Shown: positions 15,593 through 24,931 of the stretch, piece after piece
How positions within the stretch are numbered: the first letter of the stretch is position 1
How the letters are laid out: each line of letters opens with the position of its first letter
Origin: Arthrobacter sp. H35-D1
GTDB lineage: Bacteria > Actinomycetota > Actinomycetes > Actinomycetales > Micrococcaceae
Direction of reading: 5' to 3'
DNA: 64,000 nt
NCBI RefSeq assembly: GCF_030063185.1
Contig: NZ_JASISP010000003.1
Coordinates: 95,687 to 159,686, forward strand
Translations under genes and position numbers: made by a program
Notes under the pieces: model-generated
What the model was told of the DNA's origin: nothing
What the model saw: only the letters and a program-made list of their open reading frames with translations
Database searches by the model: none

Positions 15593-18046
15593 ATGAGCAA
15601 CGAAGCACCGAAGCAGCAACGCCGTGCCAAAGGCAAGGCACTGGTGGGAAACAAGTTCAAGAACTGGCTCTTCAACGCACCGGGAGTGGTTGACACGGCA
15701 AAGCTTGGGACGCTGGTGGACCGAGCCGTTGCCAGGGCGCAGCAGCGTGAAACCGAGCACCACGCCGTCGGCGGAAATGCAGCGGCCACCGCTGGCATTC
15801 TGGCCGGGCTGCGCCGGGACCTGCCGGCAAAGTCGGCGGAATGGAGCGATGCCGCGCTGGAGGACTACTTGTTTTGTGCCCGCCTGCTGGGCAAGGAGTC
15901 GCTGGGCATGGAACTCTTTGACACGCAGTTGCTGGCAGCTGCCAGCATGTTGCGCGACACTGTGGTGGAGATGGACACCGGCGAAGGCAAAACCCTTGTC
16001 GGAGCCCTGGTTGCCGGAGCGCACGCACTGCGCGGGCACCGTGTCCACGTGCTGACCGTCAACGATTACCTGGCCGGACGCGATGCCCACTGGATGGCAC
16101 CCTTCTTCAAGCTGTTGGGCGTTACCGCGGCGTCGGTAACAGAGGCGTTGGGCGCCGCTGAGCGCCAACAGGCCTACCTGGCGGACATTGTCTATGTCTC
16201 CGTGAACGAGCTGGGCTTCGACGTCTTGCGCGACCGCACCAGCACGGAACCGGAAGAATCCGTCCTGCAACCATTGGACGTCTGCATTGTTGACGAGATT
16301 GATTCAGTGCTGGTGGATGAAGCAACTGTGCCGCTGGTTTTGGCCGGCCGGGCGCGCAGCGAGTTGCAAAGCGTCGATGTGGCAGCCTTTGTCTGCGAAC
16401 TACGGCCGGACCTTGACTACACGGTGGAAGCGGACAGGCGCAACGTGTCCCTCACGGACAACGGCCTGCGCAGTGCCGAGGTGAGGTGGCCCGGCGTCGA
16501 GCTTTATTCAGCGGAAGGGACGCCGCTGTTTTCCTCCATCAACGTGGCCCTGCACGCCCAGGTTTTGCTGCAGCGCGACGTCGACTACATTGTGCGCGAC
16601 GGCAAGGCGGAAATAGTCTCCGATTCGCGCGGGCGGGTGGCAGCGCTGCAGCGCTGGCCTGACGGCCTGCAAGCCGCCGTGGAGACCAAGGAAGGACTGC
16701 ACAAAACCGAGCAGGGCGAGGTCCTCGACCAACTCCTCGTCCGGGACTTGGTGAAGTCCTTTGCCAGCGTGACGGGCATGAGCGGCACGGCGGTGGCTGT
16801 GTCCGAATACCTGCGCACGCATTACTCCCTGGATGCGGGCCGGATCCCCTCGCACAAGTTGTGCATCCGCGAGGACCGCCCCGAGCAGATCTACGCCACG
16901 GCCGCCCAGCGCGACGCCGCCGTGGTCGCCGCCGCGGCAGCCGCCCACTCCACTGGCCAGCCAGTGTTGGTTGGTACCCACAGCGTGGCCGCCTCCGAGC
17001 GTTTCGCCGCCTTGTTGGCGGCCCGCGGCATTGACTGCCAGGTCCTGAACGCCCGCAACGACAGCCTCGAAGCCGAGATTGTTGCCCAAGCCGGGCGCAG
17101 GGCTGCCGTCACAGTCTCCACCCAGATGGCTGGCCGGGGCACCGATATTTTGTTGGGCGGAACCGTTGCCACCCTGGCCGGCCACGGGGCCGTCGCGGCC
17201 CTGGGCGGACTGCTCGTCATCATTGTGGGCCGCTTTTACTCGCCCCGCCTCGACGCCCAGCTGCGGGGCCGGGCCGGCCGGCAAGGGGACCCCGGCGCCA
17301 GCGTGATCTTCTCCAGCATGGGAGATCCTGCGGCCAACGGCCAGGAAGCACACGGCCTGGAGCTCAGCGATTCCGTGGCACGGGACCTTGACGACGCCGG
17401 ACGTGTCACCCGGGCGGATGTGTCGAAGCTGCTGGACAGGGCACAGCGCCTGGCGGAACAAGAACGCCTGGAAACCGCGCAGAACTCGTGGAAATACAAT
17501 GAGCTGATCGCCTACCAACGCCAGGTTGTCCTGGCCGAACGCGACAAGATCCTGCGCGAAGACGGTGCGGCACTAAAGGCTTTTGAAGCTCTTCAGGACG
17601 CAGACGGCGTGGACGGGAGTGTTTCAACCCCGCGCGATCCGGGGCCGGGCCGTCTGCAGGAACTGCGCAGTGCGCTGGGCGCCGAAAGGCTAGCCGCAGT
17701 GTGCAAGTCCGTCATGCTCTTTGAACTGGACGGGCAGTGGAGCGACCACTTGGCGTTGCTTTCCGAGCAGCGGGCAGCCATCCACCTGCGCTCCCTCGGA
17801 CGGCAAAACCCGCTGGATGAATTCCGCCGGGAGACCATCAGCGCCTTCGACGGCTTCTTCGACAGGGTGAATAAAGGCGCCCTTGAAAGTCTTGGAGCCC
17901 TTGAGGTTGTTGACCGCGACGTGGACCTGGAGGCTGCCGGCCTCCGCCGCGGCTCCACCACGTGGACGTATGTGGCGAACGAGAATCCGTTTGGCAGCCA
18001 GAGCGACCAAGCCGTGAAATGGCTGTTGAAAAAGATGGGCAGATAG
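15593..18046 (+). CDS. secA2: Accessory Sec translocase ATPase SecA2
   Basis: An 817-residue SecA-family ATPase. It is shorter than housekeeping SecA (about 900 or more) and close to the size of mycobacterial SecA2. Visible: Walker A in MDTGEGKT (about 127-134), TVNDYLAGRDA, Walker B in VDEIDSVLVDEA (about 231-242), MAGRGTDILLGG, and LRGRAGRQGDPG of the second motor domain. The C-terminal zinc-binding tail of SecA1 is absent, as expected for SecA2. The known role is export of a subset of proteins with SecYEG. The ribosome site is weak (GGAAAGC). No SecY2 or accessory secretion factors are nearby. Confidence 0.93.
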   Translation: MSNEAPKQQRRAKGKALVGNKFKNWLFNAPGVVDTAKLGTLVDRAVARAQQRETEHHAVGGNAAATAGILAGLRRDLPAKSAEWSDAALEDYLFCARLLGKESLGMELFDTQLLAAASMLRDTVVEMDTGEGKTLVGALVAGAHALRGHRVHVLTVNDYLAGRDAHWMAPFFKLLGVTAASVTEALGAAERQQAYLADIVYVSVNELGFDVLRDRTSTEPEESVLQPLDVCIVDEIDSVLVDEATVPLVLAGRARSELQSVDVAAFVCELRPDLDYTVEADRRNVSLTDNGLRSAEVRWPGVELYSAEGTPLFSSINVALHAQVLLQRDVDYIVRDGKAEIVSDSRGRVAALQRWPDGLQAAVETKEGLHKTEQGEVLDQLLVRDLVKSFASVTGMSGTAVAVSEYLRTHYSLDAGRIPSHKLCIREDRPEQIYATAAQRDAAVVAAAAAAHSTGQPVLVGTHSVAASERFAALLAARGIDCQVLNARNDSLEAEIVAQAGRRAAVTVSTQMAGRGTDILLGGTVATLAGHGAVAALGGLLVIIVGRFYSPRLDAQLRGRAGRQGDPGASVIFSSMGDPAANGQEAHGLELSDSVARDLDDAGRVTRADVSKLLDRAQRLAEQERLETAQNSWKYNELIAYQRQVVLAERDKILREDGAALKAFEALQDADGVDGSVSTPRDPGPGRLQELRSALGAERLAAVCKSVMLFELDGQWSDHLALLSEQRAAIHLRSLGRQNPLDEFRRETISAFDGFFDRVNKGALESLGALEVVDRDVDLEAAGLRRGSTTWTYVANENPFGSQSDQAVKWLLKKMGR

Positions 18047-18115
18047 CTTTCCGGACTGCCCTGCATGGCGAATACTTGGAAGGGTCAACGTCGGAACGCG
18101 CAGGAGGCGGGAGCC

Positions 18116-18676
18116 ATGGGCCAACTTGTTTACTCAGCGATCACATCCCTGGACGGTTACATCGAAGACCGCGAAGGCAGCTTCACTTGGGGTATGCCCG
18201 ACGACGACGTGCACTCCTTCATCAACAATCTTGAACGAAGCATCGGCACTTACCTGTACGGGCGCAAAATTTATGAAGTCATGAAAAGTTGGGAGCCTTT
18301 GTTCGGCCAACCGGACCAAACTCGCGTGGCGCGGGACTATGCAGCCATCTGGCACATGGCCCAAAAGGTGGTGTTCTCACGAACTCTTGAGAACGCCGAC
18401 ACGGCCAGGACACGGATGGAACGCAGCTTTGACCCGGAGGCCATCCGCGCCATGAAGGCCCACGCTGAAGAAGACCTTTCCATCGGTGGTGCCGAGCTGG
18501 CGACAGCCGCGTTCGACGCCGGGCTGGTGGACCAGATCCACCTCTTCCTTTCACCCATCGTGACAGGTGGTGGAAAGGCAGCCATGCCCAATGTTCCCGC
18601 AACCCGGCTGGAACTGCTGGACCAGCACGTCTTTGGCAACGGCGTCGTCCATCTCCACTACCGAGTACAGAACTAG
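18116..18676 (+). CDS. Dihydrofolate reductase / RibD C-terminal family protein
   Basis: A 186-residue NADPH-binding reductase-like protein (RibD_C/DHFR fold). It starts with LVYSAITSLDGYIEDREG, has YLYGRKIYEVM and ends with LSIGGAELATAAFDAGLVD plus the family's HLFLSPIVTGGGKA. The ATG at 18116 has a perfect AGGAGG 8 nt upstream. An in-frame ATG at 18065 is less likely. The physiological substrate of this widespread short family is unknown; it is not a housekeeping FolA. The stop shares CTAG with that of the converging M50 gene. Confidence 0.87.
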   Translation: MGQLVYSAITSLDGYIEDREGSFTWGMPDDDVHSFINNLERSIGTYLYGRKIYEVMKSWEPLFGQPDQTRVARDYAAIWHMAQKVVFSRTLENADTARTRMERSFDPEAIRAMKAHAEEDLSIGGAELATAAFDAGLVDQIHLFLSPIVTGGGKAAMPNVPATRLELLDQHVFGNGVVHLHYRVQN

Positions 18677-19422
18677 ACGTCCAGCAACCCCCACAGCAGC
18701 CAGCCGGAGAGCGCGGCGGAACCGGCGATCACCACGGCAAAACCGGTGAGCCAAATGAACGAAGGAACGTGCGTGGACTGGGCCAGGATGTAGGCGTCGG
18801 AGTTGGCGAGTTGGTTGCGGCGGCGCGTGTGGACGGCTGCGACCTTGAAGAAGTCGCGCACGGATCCGACGCCCAGTGCGATGCCGAGGGCCAGAATGAG
18901 GTAGCTGACGGTGGCGGGGTCGGCAAACATGACAAGTGATTGGGCGATGGCGGCGCTGACCAGGGCCACCACGATGCCGGTGAAATTGCGCAGAAAAATC
19001 AGCGCCACCAACAGGACGAGCGCGCCTATGGATGCCGCAGCCCCGGCCCAACCGGCGGACACCGACCACACGAGCGCCACGCCCACCACCGCCGGTGCCG
19101 GGTAGCCCCAAAAGCCGGACCAGGTGGCGCTGAATCCGCGCCGGCCGCTGCTGACGAGTTGGCCGGAATGGTCCAGCCCAATCTTCAGGCCGTGAATGAA
19201 CCGGCTCGTCATGAGAGCGGCGAAGGCGTGGCCCAGCTCGTGCACAAAGGTGACGTACAGGCCGAACCAGCGCCACGTTGCGCGCGGAATGCTCAGCACC
19301 ACTGCGGCGGCAACGATGCCCAGCAGCAGCAATGCGGGGACAGTGGGTGGATCGGTGCGGACAAAGCCGGACAGCACGGCCTGCCACCAGGTGTCCATGG
19401 CATGGAGGGATTCATTCATCAC
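18673..19422 (-). CDS. M50-type membrane metallopeptidase
   Basis: A 249-residue membrane protein of the site-2-protease-like M50 group. The zinc motif HELGH (61-65) lies just after a first span (LLLLGIVAAAVVLSI). Five or more further spans follow, including ATWSGFWGYPAPAVVGVALVW. It lacks PDZ and CBS domains, matching the short actinobacterial M50 proteins of unknown substrate. The start is GTG followed directly by ATG (19422/19419). It overlaps the converging gene by 3 nt at the stops. Confidence 0.85.
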   Translation of the reverse strand: MMNESLHAMDTWWQAVLSGFVRTDPPTVPALLLLGIVAAAVVLSIPRATWRWFGLYVTFVHELGHAFAALMTSRFIHGLKIGLDHSGQLVSSGRRGFSATWSGFWGYPAPAVVGVALVWSVSAGWAGAAASIGALVLLVALIFLRNFTGIVVALVSAAIAQSLVMFADPATVSYLILALGIALGVGSVRDFFKVAAVHTRRRNQLANSDAYILAQSTHVPSFIWLTGFAVVIAGSAALSGWLLWGLLDV

Positions 19423-19545
19423 CCAAGGAATCCTATGCGAACCGGCTGGTGATGCCCTGACGGAACACCGGAACGTCCATGGAGCACGGCATCCCCTTCA
19501 GAAAGGCAGCGGCTCCCGACGCGGGTCGGCGGTAGGCTGGCAGGC

Positions 19546-19839
19546 GTGAACCCTGACCCGCAAGTGATGCGCCGTTTTGAACTGACCCTGCACAAGCGCT
19601 GGCCCGGCTGGGTTCCCAAGCCCACGGTCGTGGTCAACGGCGAAGCCCAACCGACCCAGTGGGGGACGCGGAACTGGAAGGTGCCCGGCACTGACCCCGT
19701 TGCCGTAACGGTCTTCCTGTTCAACCGGATGTGGAAGTTTGGCGAAGTGCAGTGCACCGTGGGCCCGGACGACGGGCAGCGGTTCAAATACTCGGCACCG
19801 TGGCTCCCCTTCGGGGCGGGGAAGATCCGGCCTGTTTAG
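19546..19839 (+). CDS. Conserved small protein of unknown function
   Basis: A 97-residue, beta-rich soluble protein starting at a GTG after a short purine-rich stretch. It has regular alternation typical of a small beta-sandwich (FELTLHKRW, KPTVVVNGEAQ, AVTVFLFNRMWKFG). It has no cysteine other than one in VQCTVG, and no signal peptide. I do not recognise the family. It converges on the RIO kinase gene with 49 nt between. Confidence 0.65.
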   Translation: MNPDPQVMRRFELTLHKRWPGWVPKPTVVVNGEAQPTQWGTRNWKVPGTDPVAVTVFLFNRMWKFGEVQCTVGPDDGQRFKYSAPWLPFGAGKIRPV

Positions 19840-19888
19840 CCCCGGGCCTGTTCGACGTCGGGCCGGACCAGCCGTGCGCCGGCGTCAC

Positions 19889-20809
19889 CTACCAAGCAGC
19901 CGCCAGGAGCTCGCCGAGCAATTCGCCGTGGTCCACCTCCAAGCCCCGGGCGTTGAACCAGTTGCACAGGTTGCGGCAGTCCCTGGCCAGCAGCTCCGAA
20001 GCCTGCTGGTTGCCGGCCAGATCCACCAGCTGCGGCAGGTCGATGACCACCAGGCGCTCCCCGGCAGCCAACACGTTGTACGGAGAGAGGTCGCCGTGGG
20101 CGAATCCCATGCGGGCGAATGCCGTCATGGCCGCCACCAGCTGCTCCCAGTACCCCTGCAGGCATGCCGGCGATGGATGGACGCCCTGCAGGCGCGGTGC
20201 CGCAACACCTGGATTTTCGGGATCCTCGATGAACTCCATCATGATCTCGGTGCCGCAGATCTGCACCGGATACGGCACGGCAATGCCATGCTCATGCGCC
20301 ATGCGCAACGACTCCCACTCGGCGTTCGCCCAACGCGCGGCCTCGAGTTCCCGGCCGTAGCTGCTGCTGTTTTTGATGGCGCGGGCATCGCGGGAACGAC
20401 GCACCGACCTCCCCTCCGTGTAGGCGGCGGAACGGTGGAACAGGCGCTGCTCGGCGGGACGATAGCGTTTTGCGGCCAGCAGTGCACGCCTGGATTCGGT
20501 GGCCCGCTCCACCAGAAACACATCTGCTTCCTTGCCGGTTTTCAAGACGCCCAGGTCCGTGTCGACGGCCCCGGCATCTTCAATGATGAAAGGTGGATAG
20601 GGGAGGGGCCCGCGCATGAGCTTCTCCAGCTCGGGCCAAGTGGACCAGCGTTGGTTCTCGGCCAGTGAGTCGTCAAGGACGTTCCAGTTGGCAGAGCGCG
20701 GGTCTCGGTCAGGGAAGTCGTGCTCGAAGCGGGCGCGCTTGGTTGAACTGTGCTTGGTGGAATTGCTGGGGGGTGTTTCCTCGTGCTGTTGCTCAGCAGA
20801 ATACTTCAT
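19889..20809 (-). CDS. RIO-type atypical serine protein kinase
   Basis: A 306-residue RIO kinase. Landmarks: the flexible phosphate loop LKTGKEADVF (89-98), the ATP-binding Lys in AAKRY (about 114), the catalytic HGDLSPYNVL (Asp240, Asn245) and the metal-binding IDLPQ (Asp257). All key residues are present. Bacterial RIO kinases are uncommon and their targets unknown. Residues 1-45 are a charged, probably disordered leader. The gene is single, with 195 bp to the next gene upstream. Confidence 0.9.
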   Translation of the reverse strand: MKYSAEQQHEETPPSNSTKHSSTKRARFEHDFPDRDPRSANWNVLDDSLAENQRWSTWPELEKLMRGPLPYPPFIIEDAGAVDTDLGVLKTGKEADVFLVERATESRRALLAAKRYRPAEQRLFHRSAAYTEGRSVRRSRDARAIKNSSSYGRELEAARWANAEWESLRMAHEHGIAVPYPVQICGTEIMMEFIEDPENPGVAAPRLQGVHPSPACLQGYWEQLVAAMTAFARMGFAHGDLSPYNVLAAGERLVVIDLPQLVDLAGNQQASELLARDCRNLCNWFNARGLEVDHGELLGELLAAAW

Positions 20810-21004
20810 GGGTGAATCGGCTCCTGTGGAAGGACAAGCGAATGTTTTGGGCGTAAAAAGCTGCGAAAACAGTCATTGGATCCTCCTAAGGCTCGATTCG
20901 AACATGAAAGTGTTGCGCGTTAATCGCACCACGACAGGGACGGCTGTGTCAACGAAAAACTATTGTCAACGGGCTTCGGATGCAGCTCTGTCACGGGGTC
21001 CGGA

Positions 21005-21916
21005 TTACGGCGTCCCGGCCGTGATTGCCACCTGAACCAGTTCCGAGATCCCCTTGCGCGCGTCCCGCCCGATCCTGGTCGGCAGCAGCGGAAACACATG
21101 GAGTTGGCCATCGAGCTGGATGAACTCGACGTCAACACCCGCCTTGGCTGCTTTCTCTGCGAAGAGCCGGCCGTCGGGGTTGAGGATGTCGCGGGTTCCG
21201 GAGAAAAGTGTGAGGGGGCCCAATCCCTCCAGCGCGCCGTTGAGCGGACTGACGACGGGGTCATTCACGTCGAGAGTGTCCTTCCACAGGTCGATGAAAA
21301 GCTGCGTGCCCTTGGTGCCGAGCCAGGGGTCGCTCGGTTGAACGACGGGAATGTCAGGGTTCTTCATGGACAGGTCAACGGCCGGGGAGATGGCGATGGT
21401 CCGCGGCAGGGTGACGCCGTGCCGGTCACGAAGCTGCAGGACGGCCGACAAAACGATCTGCCCTCCCGCGGAGTCCCCGGCGAGGACAGTGGGCCCGTGT
21501 GTGCGGGTGGAAAACAGGGCCGCGGCAGCGACGCCGTCGACGACTTCCTGCGCCGTTCCGTAGGGGACGAGGGGGTAGATGAGGATCTGGACCGTGGTCT
21601 TGGCTTCGGCGGCGATTTGGGCGGCCAGTTGCCAGTGCTGGGGCGCGATCTCGTTGACCCATCCGCCGCCGTGGATGTACACCACGGCGCCCCGCGCCGT
21701 CGTGTTGCGGGGAGTGACCGAATAGCTGGGCCAGCCCGCTTCATTCCGTGTGGCCGAGACGAGGACGTCCGCCCTGATCCTTCGCGGCGGTCCGTACGGC
21801 CGGGGGCGAAGGGTGCGTTCACGCAGCTGGGCGCGGGCCCCGGCTTCAGTGACGAAGGCTGCGTTCGCTTTGCCCGCGCGAAGCAACGCCGGTATGAGTC
21901 GATCAGGAAGGAGCAT
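21005..21916 (-). CDS. Alpha/beta hydrolase (HSL-type esterase)
   Basis: A 303-residue carboxylesterase of the hormone-sensitive-lipase group. It has the oxyanion motif HGGGW (82-86), the nucleophile elbow GDSAGG (Ser149), an Asp in SGTRDILNPDG and a His in QLHVFPL. It probably cleaves short-chain esters in the cytosol. No signal peptide is present. The ATG at 21916 has AGGAAGG-like purines upstream of the start on the coding strand only weakly, so the exact start is uncertain. Confidence 0.87.
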   Translation of the reverse strand: MLLPDRLIPALLRAGKANAAFVTEAGARAQLRERTLRPRPYGPPRRIRADVLVSATRNEAGWPSYSVTPRNTTARGAVVYIHGGGWVNEIAPQHWQLAAQIAAEAKTTVQILIYPLVPYGTAQEVVDGVAAAALFSTRTHGPTVLAGDSAGGQIVLSAVLQLRDRHGVTLPRTIAISPAVDLSMKNPDIPVVQPSDPWLGTKGTQLFIDLWKDTLDVNDPVVSPLNGALEGLGPLTLFSGTRDILNPDGRLFAEKAAKAGVDVEFIQLDGQLHVFPLLPTRIGRDARKGISELVQVAITAGTP

Positions 21917-22018
21917 AGGTTGGGACGATTCTTATCAGTTGTTGTTGGCCGCAAGCGTGGAAACCTTGCCAGGCTTGTGATCATGGAGTGCCTACACGGA
22001 CATGGTAGTTGACTGCCT

Positions 22019-22046
22019 CTGGCACTTCCCTGCTGGCACTTCCCTG
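22019..22046. repeat. Perfect tandem 14-bp repeat
   Basis: CTGGCACTTCCCTG occurs twice head to tail (22019-22032, 22033-22046) in the 203-bp gap between the esterase gene and the P-type ATPase gene. Nothing else was identified in this gap. Confidence 0.7.
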
Positions 22047-22119
22047 CCGGATCCGGTGCCGGTACGACGCCGGACCCCTCGCCTTGGTTTTGCGTGTCAC
22101 CTCGGTTTGCCGGCTCGCC

Positions 22120-24039
22120 TTACTTGTGCGCGTCCACCAACGCTTCCCCGCCATCCGCGGCGAGCGGTGTTGCCGGAACTGTGGCGGCCGCTGCATGCTT
22201 GTCCCTGTAGCGGACCAGCCTGACGGCGTTGACAATGACCACCAGGACGCTGATCTCATGGACCAGCATGCCGGTCGCCATGAACACCTGGTGCGTGAGC
22301 ACCCCCGCCAGCAGCAGCACCACAGTGCCCAGGGCAATAACGGTGTTTTGCAACATGTTCCGCACAGTGGCCTTCGCCAGCGAATACGCGTGCACCAGCT
22401 GGTCGAAACGGTTGCCCATCAAGATGACATCCGCCGTCTGGATGGATACGTCCGTGCCGGCGCCCATGGCCAGGCCCATGTCCGCGGTGGCAATGGCCGG
22501 GGCGTCGTTAATGCCGTCGCCCACCATGGCCACCTTGTGGCCCTCCGCCTTCAGCTCCGAGACGATGCGGACCTTGTCCTGCGGCAGCAGTTCCGCCTTC
22601 GCCACGTCGATGCCGAGCTCTGCGGCGACGAGCTGGGCTGTGTGCCGGTTGTCTCCGGTGAGCATGTAGAACGCTTTGATGCCGGAGGCGCGGAGCGCGG
22701 CAATCGCATCACGCGCCTCGGGGCGGATCTGGTCTGCGATGGACACCACCCCGGCCAGCACTTCGTCGATCACCACAAACACTGCCGTGTTGCCCAGGCG
22801 CTCGCGGTCCACCGCATGCGCATCGGCAGTGCCCGGCAAAGCAACGCCCATGGCGGCCAGCACCCGGCGTGAACCGACAGCCACCTGATGCTCGTCAACC
22901 GTGCCGCGGATGCCGCCGCCCTTGATGACCTCCACATGCGTCGGGTGGGCCGTGACGTCCATGCCGCGTTCGGCGGCCTGGTCAACAATGGTCCTGCCCA
23001 GCGGGTGTTCGGAAGCCAGCTCAAGGTGGGCTGCAAGCGCAAGGACGGTGTCGGCGTCGAACGTTCCCACGGGGTGGACTTCGGTGACTTCCGGCCGTCC
23101 CACGGTGAGGGTGCCGGTCTTGTCAAAGACGAGGGTGTCGATCTTGGACAGGCGTTCCAGCGCGTCCCCGCCCTTGACGAGCACGCCGTGGCGGGCGCCG
23201 TTGCCCAGCCCCGCCACCATGGAGACGGGGGTGGAAATGACGAGTGCGCCGGGGCAGGCGATGACGAGGAACGTCAGTGCAAACTCGATGTCGCGCGTGA
23301 AGACCAGCACGGCAACGGCCATCACCACAATGGCTGGCGTGTAGATCTGCGCGAACTTGTCCAGGAAGCGCTGCGCCTTCGTCTTGGTTTCCTGCGCCTC
23401 CTCCACCAGCTCAATGATCTGCGCGAACGTGGTGTCATCGCCCACCTGTTCGGCTGTGACGCCAATGAAACCGTTGTCCACGATGGTGCCGCTGTAGACC
23501 CGCTCTCCCACGGACTTGGACGCCGGGACGGGTTCACCGGTGATGGTGGCCTCGTTGATGTGCGCGCGGCCGGTGGCGATGACGCCGTCCACGGCGATCT
23601 TGCCGCCGGACTGGACCACCAAGTGGTCGCCCACCACGACGTCGTCCACGCCCACGGTGAGCGTCACGCCGTGGCGCACCACCTGCGCCTCCTGCGGCGC
23701 CATGTCCACCAGGTCACGCAGCGAACGTCGCGTCTTCTCCAGCGTGCGTGCCTCCAGCCAGGCACCGAAGATGAACAGGAAGGAGACCACGGCAGCTTCG
23801 ACGTATTCGCCGATGAGCAGTGCACCGACGACGGCGATGGTCACCAGCAGGTCGATGCTGAACGCCTTCGCGCGCAGGGCTTGGAACGCCCGGATGGCGG
23901 TGGGGACGCCGGCGATGATGGCGCTGGCGAACAAGAGCACGTCCCGCGCCGGGAAGAAGTCCAGCAAGTGAAGTGCCAGCGCTGCGATCAACATGATGCC
24001 GGTCGCGGCGGCGATCCGGGCTTTCGTCCTGCCAGTCAT
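22120..24039 (-). CDS. Heavy-metal-translocating P1B-type ATPase with a CPG metal motif
   Basis: A 639-residue metal-exporting ATPase. It has two leading spans, the actuator TGEPVP, a channel helix with Cys262-Pro263-Gly264 (ACPGALVIS), the phosphorylation site DKTGT (Asp306), the HP motif (SEHPLGR) and GDGINDAPA. The usual second cysteine of CPC is replaced by glycine, so metal specificity cannot be read from the family rule; related enzymes move Zn, Cd or Co. It has no N-terminal HMA domain; a stand-alone HMA protein is encoded upstream at 24932-25156. The ATG at 24039 has AAGGAGC upstream. A TTGAC-N4-GTCAA palindrome lies about 98 bp upstream. Confidence 0.92.
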   Translation of the reverse strand: MTGRTKARIAAATGIMLIAALALHLLDFFPARDVLLFASAIIAGVPTAIRAFQALRAKAFSIDLLVTIAVVGALLIGEYVEAAVVSFLFIFGAWLEARTLEKTRRSLRDLVDMAPQEAQVVRHGVTLTVGVDDVVVGDHLVVQSGGKIAVDGVIATGRAHINEATITGEPVPASKSVGERVYSGTIVDNGFIGVTAEQVGDDTTFAQIIELVEEAQETKTKAQRFLDKFAQIYTPAIVVMAVAVLVFTRDIEFALTFLVIACPGALVISTPVSMVAGLGNGARHGVLVKGGDALERLSKIDTLVFDKTGTLTVGRPEVTEVHPVGTFDADTVLALAAHLELASEHPLGRTIVDQAAERGMDVTAHPTHVEVIKGGGIRGTVDEHQVAVGSRRVLAAMGVALPGTADAHAVDRERLGNTAVFVVIDEVLAGVVSIADQIRPEARDAIAALRASGIKAFYMLTGDNRHTAQLVAAELGIDVAKAELLPQDKVRIVSELKAEGHKVAMVGDGINDAPAIATADMGLAMGAGTDVSIQTADVILMGNRFDQLVHAYSLAKATVRNMLQNTVIALGTVVLLLAGVLTHQVFMATGMLVHEISVLVVIVNAVRLVRYRDKHAAAATVPATPLAADGGEALVDAHK

Positions 24040-24130
24040 GATGCTCCTTGGCTCCAACGGCGGTGCCCGTCCGGTGCGGCCGGGTTCTCAACTGTTGCCT
24101 TGAGCCTGCCAAGATATGGGGCCCGCCGCC

Positions 24131-24144
24131 TTGACCGGGGTCAA
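24131..24144. promoter_or_regulatory. Fnr/Crp-type palindrome before the ATPase gene
   Basis: TTGAC-CGGG-GTCAA is a perfect 5-4-5 palindrome, in the gap between the Crp/Fnr gene and the ATPase gene. The flanks (GCCGCC before, GAACG after) are the same as at 25231-25244. The encoded regulator has an ETLSRK recognition helix like Fnr, which reads TTGA. It is therefore the likely operator for ATPase transcription. Confidence 0.7.
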
Positions 24145-24171
24145 GAACGAACCAGTTGGAGCTGCAAGTGC

Positions 24172-24915
24172 TTAAAGTTGTTGGAGTGCCGGGGTGTCAA
24201 GAAGTTCAACTGTGCGCCGCGGTTGCATGCGAATCCAGCCGGCGGACTCAAACTGGGCGAACTTGCGGCTGAGCGTTTCCGGGGTCAGGCCCAAAAAAGA
24301 GGCCACGTCCTTCTTGGCGATGGGCAGGACCACGGTGGCGGTGCCTTGTTCTTCCGTGGAGTGCTCCGCGGCGGCCTCGTGCAGGACGGCGGTGCCCTGT
24401 TTCCCGGCAAGCTCCAGCAGGTACCCGGCGACCCTGTGCTCGGCGCCCTCTCCGGCGAAGATGCTGACTTGGCGTTCGGTGTTTTCCAGCCGGGTGCTGA
24501 GGGTTTCGAGCATTTTGTAGGTCACGGTGGGGAAGCGGAGCAGGTAGTCGCGCAGGTCGTCGTGGTGAAGGGTGCAGATGTCCGCCGCGTCAAGGGTGCT
24601 GGCGAAGTGGTCGGCGGGTGCGCCGCTGATGAAACTCGTGTCGCCCAGAAAATCACCTTCGCCGAGCACACGGATCAGCTGCTCATGCCCGGACTCGCTG
24701 ATGCGGTACACCTTCACGTGCCCGCTGTGGATGATCATCAGGTGCGGGTTGCTTTCACCGGCCCCGTACAACTGCTCGTTGCGGCGGTGGTGGCGCAACT
24801 TCACGCGGCCGGAAATGTCCTTGAGTTCGACGTCGTCCAGCTGACTGAAAAGGGGAACACGCCCCACCAGGACTTCCAGTGGGGCGTGCCCGGGGTGGGA
24901 TGCGTGCTGTTCCAT
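24172..24915 (-). CDS. Crp/Fnr family transcriptional regulator
   Basis: A 247-residue regulator. An N-terminal cyclic-nucleotide-binding-like barrel (about 15-130, with GEGDFLGDTSFISG) and dimer helix are followed by a winged HTH (about 195-240). The recognition helix KKDVASFLGLTPETLSRKF has the Fnr-like E--SR triad. The N-terminal cysteine cluster of oxygen-sensing Fnr is missing, so the signal is something else, perhaps metal, redox or a nucleotide. The ATG at 24915 is preferred; the frame is open upstream into the HMA gene. It sits between the HMA and ATPase genes, both of which have TTGAC-N4-GTCAA boxes upstream. Confidence 0.9.
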   Translation of the reverse strand: MEQHASHPGHAPLEVLVGRVPLFSQLDDVELKDISGRVKLRHHRRNEQLYGAGESNPHLMIIHSGHVKVYRISESGHEQLIRVLGEGDFLGDTSFISGAPADHFASTLDAADICTLHHDDLRDYLLRFPTVTYKMLETLSTRLENTERQVSIFAGEGAEHRVAGYLLELAGKQGTAVLHEAAAEHSTEEQGTATVVLPIAKKDVASFLGLTPETLSRKFAQFESAGWIRMQPRRTVELLDTPALQQL

Positions 24916-24931
24916 GGCCCCAGTCAACCAG

